A stretch of 64,000 nt of DNA from Branchiostoma floridae. Taxonomy: Eukaryota > Chordata > Leptocardii > Amphioxiformes > Branchiostomatidae. The notes beneath the pieces are model-generated. The model was given only the letters and a program-made list of their open reading frames with translations. It had not been told where the DNA came from and searched no databases. Where the stretch lies: assembly GCF_000003815.2 (NCBI RefSeq), contig NC_049982.1, forward strand, positions 14,797,931-14,861,930. The letters run 5' to 3'. Each line of letters starts with the position of its first letter. Positions within the stretch are counted from its first letter, which is position 1. The translations under genes and the position numbers were made by a program. Below are positions 1-13,560 of the stretch, in pieces.

Positions 1-3000
1 CAGCACTTAGGACAAACCCATCTATTTTACAGCGCATTAAATTGTTGTCAGTGTAAAAAATTACTGCAGCTTTGAATCCATTTACTGATCTATGCAATGC
101 GAATATGTCTCACTTAAGCCACAGTAATTCATTCAATTGTTTCATAGAATAGCCCATTTTAAAAATTGATGAAAAAAAAAGTGAAATCAGAGTTCAATGG
201 CTTCAAAGTAATTTTTACATCTTTCTGAAGCGTCAAAACTGCCCCATGCTGCTGCTTTAGCTCATTAAGTCATTTACAGCTGCTGTTCCAAGCCATTTTC
301 TCTGAGCACAGCAGTAAATACTTTTAAGCCACACAATAATCCTATATGTATGGCCATGGGGCTATTCCAATCACAATTTTTAAGCATGGTCATTAACATT
401 AACATAGCAATTCCCTCTTGTCTTTAAGGGAAGAACTAGAAACATTTCTTGACCTCCCTGCAGTTGTAGAACATCCCGGTTATGACACAATTAATCTTAT
501 ACGGAGGCCAGAATTACCATTTCCATCAATCATAAATTGGCTGACAAAACACTTGCAAGAAAACATCTCAGTGTGCCCGAGGGAGTTCCTTGCTGAGAAA
601 ATGCCCCAATGATATCTGAAAAACCATCAAGATATGAGGCATGCTCATCTTGTGCTCATCGGCTCATATTATCACATCATCTATCTACACATTTATGAGG
701 TAATTAGTCAAATGGCTCAAGGCACATTCCCATTTTATTGACAGCTGTCTGCAAAGAAAAAGGGCCATCTCTGGTCAGTACCATGATCACTATCATTATC
801 TATTTTGTGTCAATTAAATTGCATACAATTCAAATTTAAAACCAATTAGTCATTCTTATTTGCTTAATATAGAATTTACTAGAAAGCACAACCCTATATT
901 GGCCAAATTATTGTAACTTCAGACAAACTAAACAACTCTTTGCTATCACATTTTCTTTCATGTGGAAATGCTTTATGTATTTCTTCATTCTACTTAATGA
1001 TTGATTTCATTATTTAAGAGGTGGGAATGCAGTATTTGAATTTGAAGCATTTTTCAAGAACATTGAAATAGTAAAGCGAGTAAAATGTACTCTACATCAA
1101 ACAGCACAAGATTGTTGCATTTCACAAGTTCACCATACAAATTGAGATCAGGAAACAGCTACAAACAGTTAACTACTTTGGTTGAAAGCTTCACTTAATC
1201 CCATTCATAGATCAAATGAGGAAAGAGAGAACACATCTGATTCTGCTAGAAACTATCACCACTAAACAGGTAATGATGATTTGTAAGCCGCTGCCATTGA
1301 CTAAATGTACCTGCCCATAATAATGTGACTGCAGTGGAAGAGTAATCACATTTAGAGATGATTTCCGCAGACTGTAATTGCCCTCTTATGATATCAGCTC
1401 AGGACTGCACCTCAGTCGAGGCTGGGAAAGAGCGCATTTTCCTCTGTTTGGACTTCTTCCATTACCAGTTTTGGCCAGCTACAATCGCTTAATGTTAGTG
1501 TAATGCTCTAATAAATCCCTAAGGAAAATTGGAAAGTACTTTAGTCACATCAACTACAAAATGTTGGATTTAATCCATAACGATCCATCAATGTTAACAG
1601 GATTCCAGCTAGCTTTTTCTGACACAGGACATGTGAAGGTGACTGACCTCAGCCATTTTACTCGCAAGAAATATCGTATTAAAAGATGACCCAAATATTC
1701 CTTTAGACGTCCATCAAATGAAGACAGAGTCAAATCCATCACTTATTTCTTAGATTAAGCCTATGTAGGAGGAGAGAAATGCATTTACAGCTGGAAAGGA
1801 ATGAGATTTTCTTCGCCTTTCACACTCGAATTGACCCCCATCCTGGGTCGAGAAGAGCCTGCCTCTGAAGCCATCTCTTTTCATCTGGGACAGTCTTTTG
1901 AACTCCTGGGCGAATGCTTCAAACTTTGCTTTTCTCTGAACAATTGAGTTGGCCTGCCTTTTTTGAAGTGCTCCTGGTGACTCCGCTGCCCCTAATTCCC
2001 ACCTCAAACACCAACGCAGCCAGAGGCACCCTGCAGTCCATCTCCCTTTCAAAGAGATTATATTCATAGATGCCAAAGGGCAGCCAGGATGCTGGACTCT
2101 GGTGGATTTAGTCATTTACATCTGAGTATATCTTTTGTAAATTCCTCCTCACTTCTGCCTGCCCTCTTTTTGCTACTCGCTATCACAAAATATTGAACGC
2201 AACAGAGCTGCCGTATAATGGATACATTAGACAAGAGAAATAGTATGCCCTTAAGGTTCTTTGAACAATTATGAAACCACCTTTTCTTGAGCTGCTTTTA
2301 GTACTATAGATGACCTTCCCAACCCTAAACCTGGGGTAGGCAGAAATGATCTCAAAGGTCCACACTTTGAGCAGTTTGCTTAAAACATGTGCTACAAAGT
2401 ACCTAATGCCATAAAGACATGACTACCAGGTTTACAGCTTACCTAAGTCCATCCATCATAAACACAACACCTGAACTCTGTGTTTTCTTTTTCAAAAACT
2501 GCCACTGCTAGAGATAGAAAGAGTCTAGGAAACTCAAAGATTTGTCCAAATTACATACATCAAATGTACTGATGCTATGTATGATTGTAAAAAAGTGGTT
2601 TCCCTTCATGTAAATAAGCAAAAAAATGTCTTAACTAATAAATGGCTTAAGCTTTCCTAATCTTTGGAACCACCACATTAAAATAAACTGTACTTCTTTG
2701 CCATTGATTGCCTTGCATTGGTATAATAGTGCCATTGATGATTGATTAGCCAGCATGGCTATTGTTGGGTTGTCTCAGATCCCCATCTTCACTTGTGGCT
2801 TTCTGGTCAGAAGGCAACTACTTGGAGGTTAACACAAAGGGTCCAAAACAAAACAAAATGACAGGTACAATCACATTTGGAATATTCATTTCAAATTCTT
2901 CTCCTGGAGAACTAACAGGTAACCATAATAATACATTGCATATTTAGTGGTAGTTAAGATAATATGAAGGAAGCAATTACCCAGATATATTCATGATGGA

Positions 3001-5361
3001 CTCCTTATTCATAACCTTTCAGCAGATAGAACATTGTGTATGTATTTATGTTCCTGTCAGGTGAACCCAGGGCTGTTTTCAAAACTTTGATTGTCACCTC
3101 TAAACAAAAGAAAGTTCTGCTGAGCTGTAGAGCCTTTATTTTTCTTTCATCCAATGAAAAACTTGTTTTCTTAAAACTTCTGGGGATGCGGAAAAGAAAT
3201 AAACTTTGTGTCCAATCTATGTTAAAAGCATTGATGCTAACCAAAATGCTTTCATTTCAAAACAACATGAGCACTTGTGAGACCATCCCCAATCCTGATG
3301 CCAGCTGATCTGGAAAAAAGGTGACTACTGAAATTTCATGTAGAGTGCTTCTGATCAAAAGAGGCAGGAGAGCAAACTCAATTTTTCCGCCATGCTGAGA
3401 AGGTGACCCCGTGCAAGGGGTAGCCATAGGGGAGTCAACAGCCTCTATTTCCTTCATTTCCACCATTTGATCCACAAATTGACCTTTTGACTGGGCAAGG
3501 ACAAAAGGGACATACTATTTTTTTCATTATATATTCCTCTTTTGAAGTTTGGTCTCTTAAGGGACACAAAAAATAGGTCAATAAAATGAAGAAGTAGCAA
3601 ATTCACATTAGATTTTGATTGACATTTCATGTATAATGTATTTGAACTTGCCAAGGACAAGCAACATAGTATAGCAGCTTCATACATATCAACATATACA
3701 TCTATTCTTTTACTTGAATGATAAGTTGCAAACCATACGTTCAATGATTTTGTAATAAGGTTTAAGGTAGATTAAAAAAAAGTGCACATATAATTACATC
3801 ATTCTACGATGTTACATGTAGGTGCGATAAAAAGGAAGACATTGTGCAACAAGTAAACTCATAGACCGGTTGTGCATGCAGCTGACATGCTGAAAACAGT
3901 TGGAAATTAGTTATGATAAGGGAAGCAAGCACACCACAAGGCGCACATCCTGTTGTCGTCACCTCCGCTGCCAGATGGAGAGGCTAGGCTTGCTATTTAT
4001 GACTCAAGGCTCTACATCCGCTGAATCGCACAACCAAATATGGGCATTTCCAGCCAGCTCTACACACCAAACCAAAGGAAACAATTTTATAAATACATTT
4101 AAGCATGCACCAATTTCTTTAATGTCTGTCCAAAAAAAAACTGTACAACAAGGTAGGACATTTTTTACACACTTCAAATAAAACATTCCCACCTGAAGGG
4201 ATTTTTCTGTCATGTGGCTTCTGCATGTGTACAGTCAGCCAATAACCTCTTTGTTGAATCCCAAAGTGACTAAAGTGTGGAACGCCGGAAGTTTGGAGTA
4301 CTTTCCCTGAAAGAGTGTTTCAGTTCCTGAGATTGAAAACCTGAGGGTCCAGTGGGCCATACTGTGTGACTTGGTGGCCAAGAGCCCGCTAGGCATGCAG
4401 TTCTGGCCGCATCATCCGTTATGCACTAGAGAGCTCTGGGACAAGGACACCCTCATCTCTCTCCTCACACCTTGCCTCTGGCTTCCTGGAGGGATCTGGT
4501 TGTCAAAGGCAATTATCATCATGCTACTTTTGTTTGAGCGGTAAAGCCACACAGATTCATTTTTACGTGTGTTTGTTTTCACTTTTCGATTGACTTGACA
4601 GGAAGGTGCTATGTACCAACACCATGGGTATAGAGTTGTGTTTTTCCATAAATCCACTACTACTTGAACAAGACGTATTCAGGAAGATATCATAAAATTG
4701 TATGCTAGGATTCAGAATCCCCACCTTGCAATCCATGGAGATTGCTAGAACCAGTATAGCCAACTGATTACAGGCACTAATCAATTATGCTTAGTCAAAT
4801 CTTGTAGTCCTGTGTTCAGTGCACTACTGAGATTCACATTCCGTGCATGTCAAACTGTACACTGCACTAATTGAAAAGAGCAAGGGTACACCCCGGTGTG
4901 TGTTGGCCAAATTGTTCAACATGCATGATCAGTTGCAGAGAGAGCAGCAGGAGAGAGTAACCTTTGCAGGTAGTCAAATGCTTACAGAATACTAGTAGCA
5001 AGAAACTTGTATTAACAAGGCTATTTGGAGCATGGGCTTTACAGGACAGGATTACTAGAAGGGTTTTACCAAAATCAAGATAACATGAACACATTTATTA
5101 TATACATTCAGTTTATTAAGTTTATTGAGATTCCCTTTAGCATGAAGTTTTTCTACATGGAAAACCCCCTGCCTCTTTGAGTACAAAAGCGAAGGCTTAC
5201 AGAATCCTACCTTAGGAGCATTCCACTAGCAGACCAGTTCTGCTAGCAACAGCTTCTGGTCCAAAGGCAGTGTTCAAAACCACCAGGCTACCAAAGTTTT
5301 TGTTTTTACTTTTTTTATTCTTTATCTCAGGTATAAAAAACCCATAGGTACACAAAAGATC
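1..5361. other. AT-rich, CpG-poor non-coding DNA
   Basis: No open reading frame here has recognisable domains or convincing splice signals; the longest are under about 125 codons and several lack an ATG. CpG dinucleotides are rare over most of the stretch. A somewhat CpG-richer patch near 3930-4040 and another near 1360-1480 stand out. The stretch could be intron or intergenic DNA. The CpG depletion favours a germline-methylated, transcribed region, but this is inference. Confidence 0.6.
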
Positions 5362-6113
5362 NNNNNNNNNNNNNNNNNNNNNNNNNNNNNNNNNNNNNNN
5401 NNNNNNNNNNNNNNNNNNNNNNNNNNNNNNNNNNNNNNNNNNNNNNNNNNNNNNNNNNNNNNNNNNNNNNNNNNNNNNNNNNNNNNNNNNNNNNNNNNNN
5501 NNNNNNNNNNNNNNNNNNNNNNNNNNNNNNNNNNNNNNNNNNNNNNNNNNNNNNNNNNNNNNNNNNNNNNNNNNNNNNNNNNNNNNNNNNNNNNNNNNNN
5601 NNNNNNNNNNNNNNNNNNNNNNNNNNNNNNNNNNNNNNNNNNNNNNNNNNNNNNNNNNNNNNNNNNNNNNNNNNNNNNNNNNNNNNNNNNNNNNNNNNNN
5701 NNNNNNNNNNNNNNNNNNNNNNNNNNNNNNNNNNNNNNNNNNNNNNNNNNNNNNNNNNNNNNNNNNNNNNNNNNNNNNNNNNNNNNNNNNNNNNNNNNNN
5801 NNNNNNNNNNNNNNNNNNNNNNNNNNNNNNNNNNNNNNNNNNNNNNNNNNNNNNNNNNNNNNNNNNNNNNNNNNNNNNNNNNNNNNNNNNNNNNNNNNNN
5901 NNNNNNNNNNNNNNNNNNNNNNNNNNNNNNNNNNNNNNNNNNNNNNNNNNNNNNNNNNNNNNNNNNNNNNNNNNNNNNNNNNNNNNNNNNNNNNNNNNNN
6001 NNNNNNNNNNNNNNNNNNNNNNNNNNNNNNNNNNNNNNNNNNNNNNNNNNNNNNNNNNNNNNNNNNNNNNNNNNNNNNNNNNNNNNNNNNNNNNNNNNNN
6101 NNNNNNNNNNNNN
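5362..6113. other. Assembly gap (run of N)
   Basis: 752 undetermined bases. The right edge starts directly with a small perfect hairpin (GTGGATAT, five-base loop, ATATCCAC) at 6114-6134. Long apparent reading frames across the gap are artefacts of the Ns. Confidence 0.99.
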
Positions 6114-9100
6114 GTGGATATTTATCATATCCACTCAACCTTCAGGAAATTAAAAGTCTGGGTGTTATTACTGCATCAATCTACACACCCATTTGACATC
6201 CTCTCAGGGCTGCTAATTATCACAGGAAACGTAGCCTTGCATGTGGTAATTAGCTACAAGCAGAAATTTGGAACATCCTGGACCTTCTAACAGCTACAGT
6301 TAGGAAAATTCATACATCATGTCAACATACATCTGAGGAGATTCTAGAAAATCCACCTGGGACATCTACTGTAGATTTATGTATTTTGGAGGCATTCAAT
6401 TATATGGCAAATATCTTTCACAATGTTGAAAAAATGTTGTATTAAGAGGCAATATATTGGAAATGCATATTGCTTTGTCATGAATTTGCAGTGAAGAGGT
6501 CACAGCAATACCAGCAAAAGTAAAACCATTGCAAACATTTCAAGATTTACAGTATCAAAAAACGTAACAAGGTTGTTAATTGATAAGTTTTAAAATCTCA
6601 CTGAACAGAGAATGGTCAAGAAAAGGAAAAAAAAAGGATAACAATAAAGGGTATCTTTCTGACAGTACCACTTGATATTTAGAATAGAACATTTTCTTAT
6701 GTAACAGCTATTTTGGGCTAAGACAGATAATGGTACTACGTAGGTAGAAAGAATACAAGGGGCTTCTGAAATGAAGCAGTTAAGAAAAGTTGTATAATAC
6801 TCAATGACTTGCTTCAGTATCACTAACAGTGTAATATTATACCACTTTGGCCTTTTGGCCTACTTATGATTAACCTAAAGGTAGTAAGACTAGCAATTAA
6901 GATACATGGAGATAAATTTGCACCGTCAATTTCCTTCAACTGTCCAGAGTAAACCTGAGATACATGTTTGTTACTCGTCTTGCAAAAGAGTACAAGTAAC
7001 GTTACATATACACCCCAATGAGTGATGGACACACCTATCAGCTAACAACTCATAACACAGGTTGCACTGAGCCCATGTAACACTCTACTGCCCTAGGTAA
7101 CAGGACACAAAGCTACATTTTGTATACTTGTTAAACTTCTCCTAACAAAACAGGTTACACAAAATGATGGTAAAACCCGTGACAACACCAGTACTTCAGC
7201 ACCATGGACAGTTTCTGTAGAGTTTGTTTCTTTGAACCTTTATTTATTCAAATGGTCTTACAGGCTGCTTTTCATTGAGCGTTAACCATGTGCCAGATGA
7301 ACCATGTGCCAGAATAGCCAATTTTAACTTAAGGAGCAGGTAGCATTTTACATTGATAATTCTTTTTATAACTTAGCAACTTGGCTAATTCTTGTAAGGA
7401 AAAAGATTGTCCAGAGTAAGCTGCAAATGTGACAAAAAATGTGCAACCCCTAACGGCATTTGAATGTCTATCAATAACAACTTAACTAATGAATGTCGAC
7501 ATCTGGTCACAAGGTGCAAATTGTTTTTTGCTAACCTTGGTCCTGTAGGGATTTAAACTACGTTACATGATAAAACATTTATCTGGCAATTTCCTACAAT
7601 GGCTAATGTGACCAGTGGACAGATTTGTTCTGACAGAACAAGGTCACGGTTTGATTGAAGTTACCAAGGCTCAAGCTACCAACACTTCAGGACAATGGCT
7701 GGTCTGGAATATAGCAAACATACAGCCAAGGTGAACAAGCTGGCCAAAGGCCATTACATAGTGCTAGGATGTGAATTGATAACTTTTGGCCAGAGCACCT
7801 TGGGAGGTAACCTAACTCTTATCGAGACATGCAGTGGGTTTTCTTCATGCCCTCAAGGTGTAGCTCTTCAAAGCTTCTCAAACACTGTACGGAGAGCTTA
7901 CATCATCCCTTTGAGGGACTGCAAACTTCCAGTTGCATACAGATCAGATATCAGAGTTCAGGTATGAAAGACCTGCAACCCCATACTTACAATACCTGAA
8001 CTATGTCAATTAAAGCAACCTGTACTTGATAGCTACTTTTAGTAAGTATACAGTATAGTACCTACCATTAGCATGTTTTCATGTTGGTATCCAGTTCCCT
8101 GACAAAAACATAATGTTTAGAAACAATCCCGTTGCAGTGACTTGAAATGCATTTTTTATTTTCTACAAAATAAAGCTGACAAAAGCACTTTTTTTATTTG
8201 TGTGCCTCTTCTGTTCCTTTCAGAGAATGTTGGAAAAGTCCGTTCTTAACTTCAATCCAGTTGACATAGGTCCAACTGAGGTGTGCTATTTAATTTGCAA
8301 ATATGAAAAAACATCAAATGTTCTGTTTCATAATAAGGTATCTGTTCATTTTGTTGTGTTATCAAAGCTATATTGAAGTACCTGTGAGGACATGGTCCGT
8401 AACATGGTGATCTTGTAAGAGATAAAGTATGTAAAACAGCTCACATACAAATCCAGGTAGGATAAGAGACAACATTATCTGATGAATCCATCTCTGTGGT
8501 GACATATCTAGGTCAGTAGGGCTAAAGCCCTGTAGCACAGCTTGTATCAGACATACATCTAAACTTAAGCATGAATGCATCTTACACTGAATAGGCAGAC
8601 TTCTATCAAGAAGGAAAAAGTCCACTTTATTTACTGCATAAGCCTTTATAACCAAGCATGACCCACAGAAATGTCTTTACTATCATGTAGATCCTAAGGA
8701 CTGTTTAGGTTGGGACCAAATCTGTTTAATCCAGACACTTATCTATGGGGTACAATCTGCTTTCTTTCTAACCCTGTGTTTGGGCAAAAATCTCTTAAAA
8801 ATAAGTCTATTGACAGGTGCATATAACACAAACAGCTCAAGTCTTGTGATTTGCTATTGTATTAAAACCAGATAGATAAACCAGATAGTGAGAATGTGTG
8901 TATGGACTTTTCTCCAAGATGTTGGGACGTACAATCACAATGCCTCTTTTGCTAACATTCCTATCTGGCCTGTATCTGTAGCTAACACAAATAAGGGAGT
9001 TCGAAAATAATACGACCTTTCACAACCCTACATCTGCTCAGAGATCAGGGAATCCGTACTGTCTTGGCAGAGAATTAGGTTCTAGAAGCAAATTGGTGGT

Positions 9101-9984
9101 CTAATGAGCAACTGGCAAAACTAGATTGAGCCTTAATCCTTAAAAATGTGCATAATTTGGCATCTTTCTTAATTTTTCTCCAGTTGTAGACTGTACGACA
9201 GTAACAACATCTGGAGTGACTGCTCTTTACCAGTAGTTTTTATTTCTTGCCAACAAGAAATAACAACCCATTGTCTTTTATGCATCTTCTATCTAAAACG
9301 CGTGTAAAATATCCTGCCTGATTGACACTCAGCTAATTTCATAACTGACATAGTCAGCATTCTGCCTCCAGCCATGCAAAGACTAATCCTTTAATTTTCT
9401 TTCTCTCTTTTGCAGGCACACCAGGTTATTTGTGTGGTTTTTGTTGATCATCATTTGAGAGTTGGGAAAATATCAAAATCTAAAGTCTTAAATGATAATA
9501 AAAGTGACAGAAGATAAAAGAGAAGAACAAAATGAACCAGAGAAAATTCCACACAAATCTTGCTGCAGTATTACGGGCATGTCTGTTTTCATCTGAATCT
9601 GGAATAGCACTTAAGATTGGCTTTAAGTCCTAAACCATGGTGAATATACAAGTCATGTAGAATGTGTGTCGGCCCCTCTTTCTTGTGTCCTCATCTTATA
9701 TACAAGCACATTCTATTCCTCATTAGGTCCATGAGTCTTAGCTATTTTACAGCTTGGTATGAGCACATTGACTCTTTTCCAAAACTATTAAATTTGAACA
9801 AGAAAAATGGGTATCATTAACATTCAGAATGAGACAAGTCATGGGCTAATATAAAGGCAGGTAAAATGCTGGTTTGTTTGGCACTTATATGCAACAATCA
9901 ATGTGCATCATACAGATGGCATTCATTGCAATCTGTTCAGATACTGTAATGCTGCAAAGATAGCAGGGTACAGTTCTAGATCAA
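6114..9984. other. AT-rich non-coding DNA
   Basis: No identifiable exon. A 90-codon ATG frame at 7695-7967 has no recognised domain and I do not call it a gene. Homeodomain-type TAATTA cores occur at about 6214 and 6249. A 16-bp tandem duplication (AACCATGTGCCAGATG type) lies at about 7287-7317. A polypyrimidine tract followed by CAG at about 9395-9416 resembles a splice acceptor, but the sequence after it matches no protein I recognise. Confidence 0.5.
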
Positions 9985-10260
9985 GCACGATTAAAGCGAT
10001 TAGCGGCAATTGTTCAGTTCCAATCATCCTTATCTTTGCAGCCTGTCTGATCGCAGCGATCAAGGTTCCATTATTACTGTAATTTGGACCGGTGAGATGA
10101 GGGAAGCTGTCAGGCATGGCACCACTACCCGCAGGGCTAACTACTGGGTATGTGTAGGCCGCTGAAGTGGGGGGACAGACTATAGCCATTAAATCTGCCA
10201 TGGAGGTTACTTTTGTACCAGTGTTTGTGTCTGAAGAGCCAGACACTGGAAATTCCATTT
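9985..10260. promoter_or_regulatory. Candidate conserved non-coding element or cryptic exon
   Basis: This patch keeps several CpGs in an otherwise CpG-poor region. It contains a perfect odd palindrome TGATCGCAGCGATCA (10048-10062), TAATCG/TTAATCG homeodomain-like cores and a CAATTG E-box. An open frame of 111 codons runs through it on the minus strand and starts at an ATG, but the protein is unrecognised and shows no domain. Regulatory function is inferred only from composition and motif density. An unrecognised exon is the alternative. Confidence 0.25.
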
Positions 10261-10504
10261 TGTATTTTCAGAATTTCATGTCAGTTTTGATCAGTAAAAG
10301 AAGTGGTTGAATAAAAAAATCTAAGTCTGGATTACAGGAATTTCATAAGCTTACAGTTCTTATTATCAAGCACTGCATGAAAATCCAATGGAGTATTAGC
10401 TATTCTGCCTTGGCAGATGTATGCTGATTAGTTTTTACTGTTAGTTCCACTGATACTCCATACACAACCTAGTCACCTAGGAAAAATGCTGTGTTTTCTC
10501 TTTC

Positions 10505-10545
10505 AGTCCTGGAAAAAAATAGGGTCAGTAGCAGGTAGGGATTAA
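10505..10545 (+). repeat. Short dispersed repeat, GGAAAAAAATAGGGTC core
   Basis: The core GGAAAAAAATAGGGTC recurs in near-identical form at about 54029-54050 and 54304-54325. Each copy follows a pyrimidine-rich stretch ending in CAG. Three copies in 64 kb suggest an interspersed repeat family; boundaries cannot be set by eye. Confidence 0.35.
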
Positions 10546-11131
10546 TTTTTTTTTAATTTCATTTTTAGACTTTGGCCAAAAGTCTAGTGATAGATCTACA
10601 ATACAATCTAACAAACGTTAAGTAAAACTATATTTCATGAGGACACTTATATTTTTAATGTCAAACTTTAACTTTGTGCATAATGGTTACAAATCTGTGG
10701 ATGCATTATCCTCTATTTGATAAGACAAGCAGTTGTTTTATTTGAATAGGAAACTATAGCTGCCTACCCCCCAAAAAAGACTGGGGTCGGCAGAGTTGAA
10801 CAGATTGCAACCTACAAGGGTATAGGTTGGAAAACAGGAAACAGGCTTATAACTTGGTTAGTACTTTAAACAGACATACCACAGTGATCAAAGGTGTTAG
10901 GTTGATCTGTAGTGTAAACAGTGATTGCCAGGAGGGATAAATAAAGTATGCTAGACTGGCCCACAGATACCTTCATTACTGAAACCAACCTGACACCAAA
11001 GCCACAGGTGTACATGTTTCACATACCAGCTGACTAAAGTTATCAGTGTGAAGATTTAACAGATGGCAAAACACATACAATAGACAAATAACCCTGAGAA
11101 ATCTTCAAAACCCAATCTAATTTTTACATGT

Positions 11132-11241
11132 ATTAGAGCATATCAATCTTCATGGCACAGCTGATTGCACACATAGAATCATGTGTTATTAGAGCATATT
11201 AATCTTCATCGTATAGCTCATTGCACAGACAGAATCATGTG
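11132..11241. repeat. Diverged tandem duplication, ~56-bp unit, two copies
   Basis: Copy one spans 11132-11185 and copy two 11188-11241. Both run from ATTAGAGCATAT to GAATCATGTG, with several substitutions between them. No coding potential is evident. Confidence 0.85.
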
Positions 11242-13139
11242 ACTGTGGCAAGTAACTCCTCTTCTGGAATCCCTACCTCATTTTGTTAAACACCCTAGGT
11301 ACAGCACATTGAACCTTATTGAGTGGGACAATGGTTTAGATTTTTACCGTCTATACTCTTTTCTATACCCTCTACACAAGTCAGAAATGGACTGAGAAAC
11401 TACAATACACCCTTATGAAGGTTTCCTTGACCCACTATTCAGGTGTGCATGTCCCACATACCAGATGATCACTGGAAATGTGACAACTCACTATTTAAGT
11501 TGACAGGTTACTACAATCTGCCAACCAGAAAAACCACAAGACACTGCACGCAATAAGAGTTTGTCAGTTCAAAGTAACTGCTGACAGTGATTTATATTGA
11601 TTTAGCAGGTTACTGTCTATTCCGACTTTGGTTTCTCTGACTCTCAGGGTTCCACCAAAATGTTACGTGAAAGATAATAACAGTATAACCTACCTTACCT
11701 CAGTCCACTGGTACTGGAGGAAAATCTTTCAAAATTCAGTGTGTCCTAACCCTGCTATAAAACATGGATTTAGAACAACATTTACCTATTGTCATAGAAA
11801 CCATTCTACAATATTTTCTGTGGTGGTGACTTTTGATTTACTCCCAGAAATTTTTCAGCACCGGTATCTTAGAAAGATCTGCAAGACTCTGCATATAGCA
11901 GAAAAACCACCATGTTTAGAGTTTTGTAATGTCAATAAATGGACTGAATCACATGCATATGATTGTACAGTGGCACTATTTTTTTTTTAATCCAAGATCC
12001 ATTTTAAGAGAGAAAAACTTCTCACAAACTGTTGATCTGACAAAAGAAATCTTAATTGGAGTCTTAATCCCCTGTGCAATGCTTAGTGACCTGTGTAGGG
12101 AACTCAGCCATCCTAAATCCACCTTAAGACTCCCCAGGAAACTTAAGACCAGCAGACCAGCAGTAATGAAAAACCAAGTGTAGGCTGGATTGTGTACGTT
12201 GTTTGGTTCTTAAATTTTCACACTTGTAGGAAAATAGAAGTAAGGGGAAACAATGACTAGTTTACTTAAACTTTTAACATTAAAAGAAACACCACACTTC
12301 TGACAGGTTATCCCCGCAGTGAGCACTGAACTTGGCCAGTTCCTCATACATCTGAAGGTCATGCCTACCAACTTGAAAAGCTGTACCAATGTGTCGCACT
12401 GAAATGTTTACTGTGTTTGGTAACTATTACAGACCTTTCTGAACCAGGCTATGAGTTAATGAGTTCCTTTTCCAGACTAAGGACCTGCCCCTGCAGTAGT
12501 AATTGTGTACCGCATAATTCCCCATCATCTTGTCAGAAGCAAGTATATTTCATTTCCCATTCTTACTTGTCATAGCAAAACTTCAAAATTGATTTATGTG
12601 CAGTTTATCCATCAGTTTCACTTATTTTGCCCCAATTCTGATCAAAATGTGAAACATGAATGTTTACAGGGGGAGCTACTGTAACAGTTGTCTGGCCTGA
12701 GGATACTAGGAAGGTGAATTTATCACTTTCTGAAATATGAATTTCATAACTGAGTTCTTGTATTACAACAGCTTACAAGCTGGTTACCGATGCAGTCTTA
12801 TCTTGACAACAGTCTAGAGCAGATTCATGCAGAACAAGGCAGGTAAATCTTAGACTACACCTACACTTTTTACAAATCTCTCACATAAAATTTCCAGAGG
12901 GATAGAAGGAAGTGATTTTGATTCATCTGGAAGTGACACCAGAATTTCCCCATAACACTTGACCCACATGCATCTTTCTGAAGACATTTTCCAAGAGATG
13001 TGCCTTCAATTTCGATCAAACAGAAAGGAAAAGTCTCATGTCACATAGGCCTGCTAATAAGAATTTTCTTTAAATTTCCTCTCAATTCTACATCCTCGCT
13101 TTATCTTCCAGGTGATATTTTCCCCAAATATGTCATTTC
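11242..13139. other. AT-rich non-coding DNA
   Basis: CpG-poor sequence without recognisable exons. A 120-codon ATG frame (11628-11990, plus strand) is dominated by common low-complexity codons and matches no family I know. Confidence 0.5.
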
Positions 13140-13560
13140 ACTGCTTGTATATTGGATGGACTGCACATGACGAATGAGTCGGAGGTCCAGTTCATTCTAT
13201 CTTCCATGTCCAGACTAAGCTGCTGTGATGATACCAACTGTGTTGCTCTGCTCTTATCACCTCTTCTGACTGCTTCACCTAATCCTGCTACCTGCCCTGT
13301 TCAAACATGAACGACGCATTATCTACCTTTCTGGTTGGTCGGTGACCTGGAAATGCTGACCACAAGCTGTGATGTGTGGCGTAGACCCGCTCTTCATAAA
13401 CAGGAAACGTTATTATCTCCTACGGCAGATGCACGCTGGGGAATTTCAGATGCAAAAAAATTATGCACGGTTAATCTGTCCACATAAGTTGACGGCACCT
13501 GGAAATTGATGTGGCCCAAAGATGACCCAATTTCAGTTCATCTTTCCCCACCCACCTTGT
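13140..13560. promoter_or_regulatory. Candidate cis-regulatory element
   Basis: This CpG-retaining patch in a CpG-poor region has clustered transcription-factor-like words. They include an ATGCAAA octamer half next to AATTATGCA at about 13450-13466, GATAA-type sites, a TGTGGC Runx-like site and an ACAGGAAAC Ets-like site. No reading frame spans it. The call rests on composition and motif density only. Confidence 0.25.

Noticed and set aside
418-612. 64-codon plus-strand frame near the left edge
   Set aside because: Protein-like composition but no family recognised, no convincing splice sites, and too short to call.
5212-6138. Long minus-strand open frames of 270-308 codons
   Set aside because: They are almost entirely the run of Ns; only short flanks are real sequence.
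9410-9520. Splice-acceptor-like tract followed by GCACACCAGGTTATTTG, briefly suggestive of a kinase GTPGY motif
   Set aside because: That frame hits a stop within about ten codons and the other frame matches nothing known.
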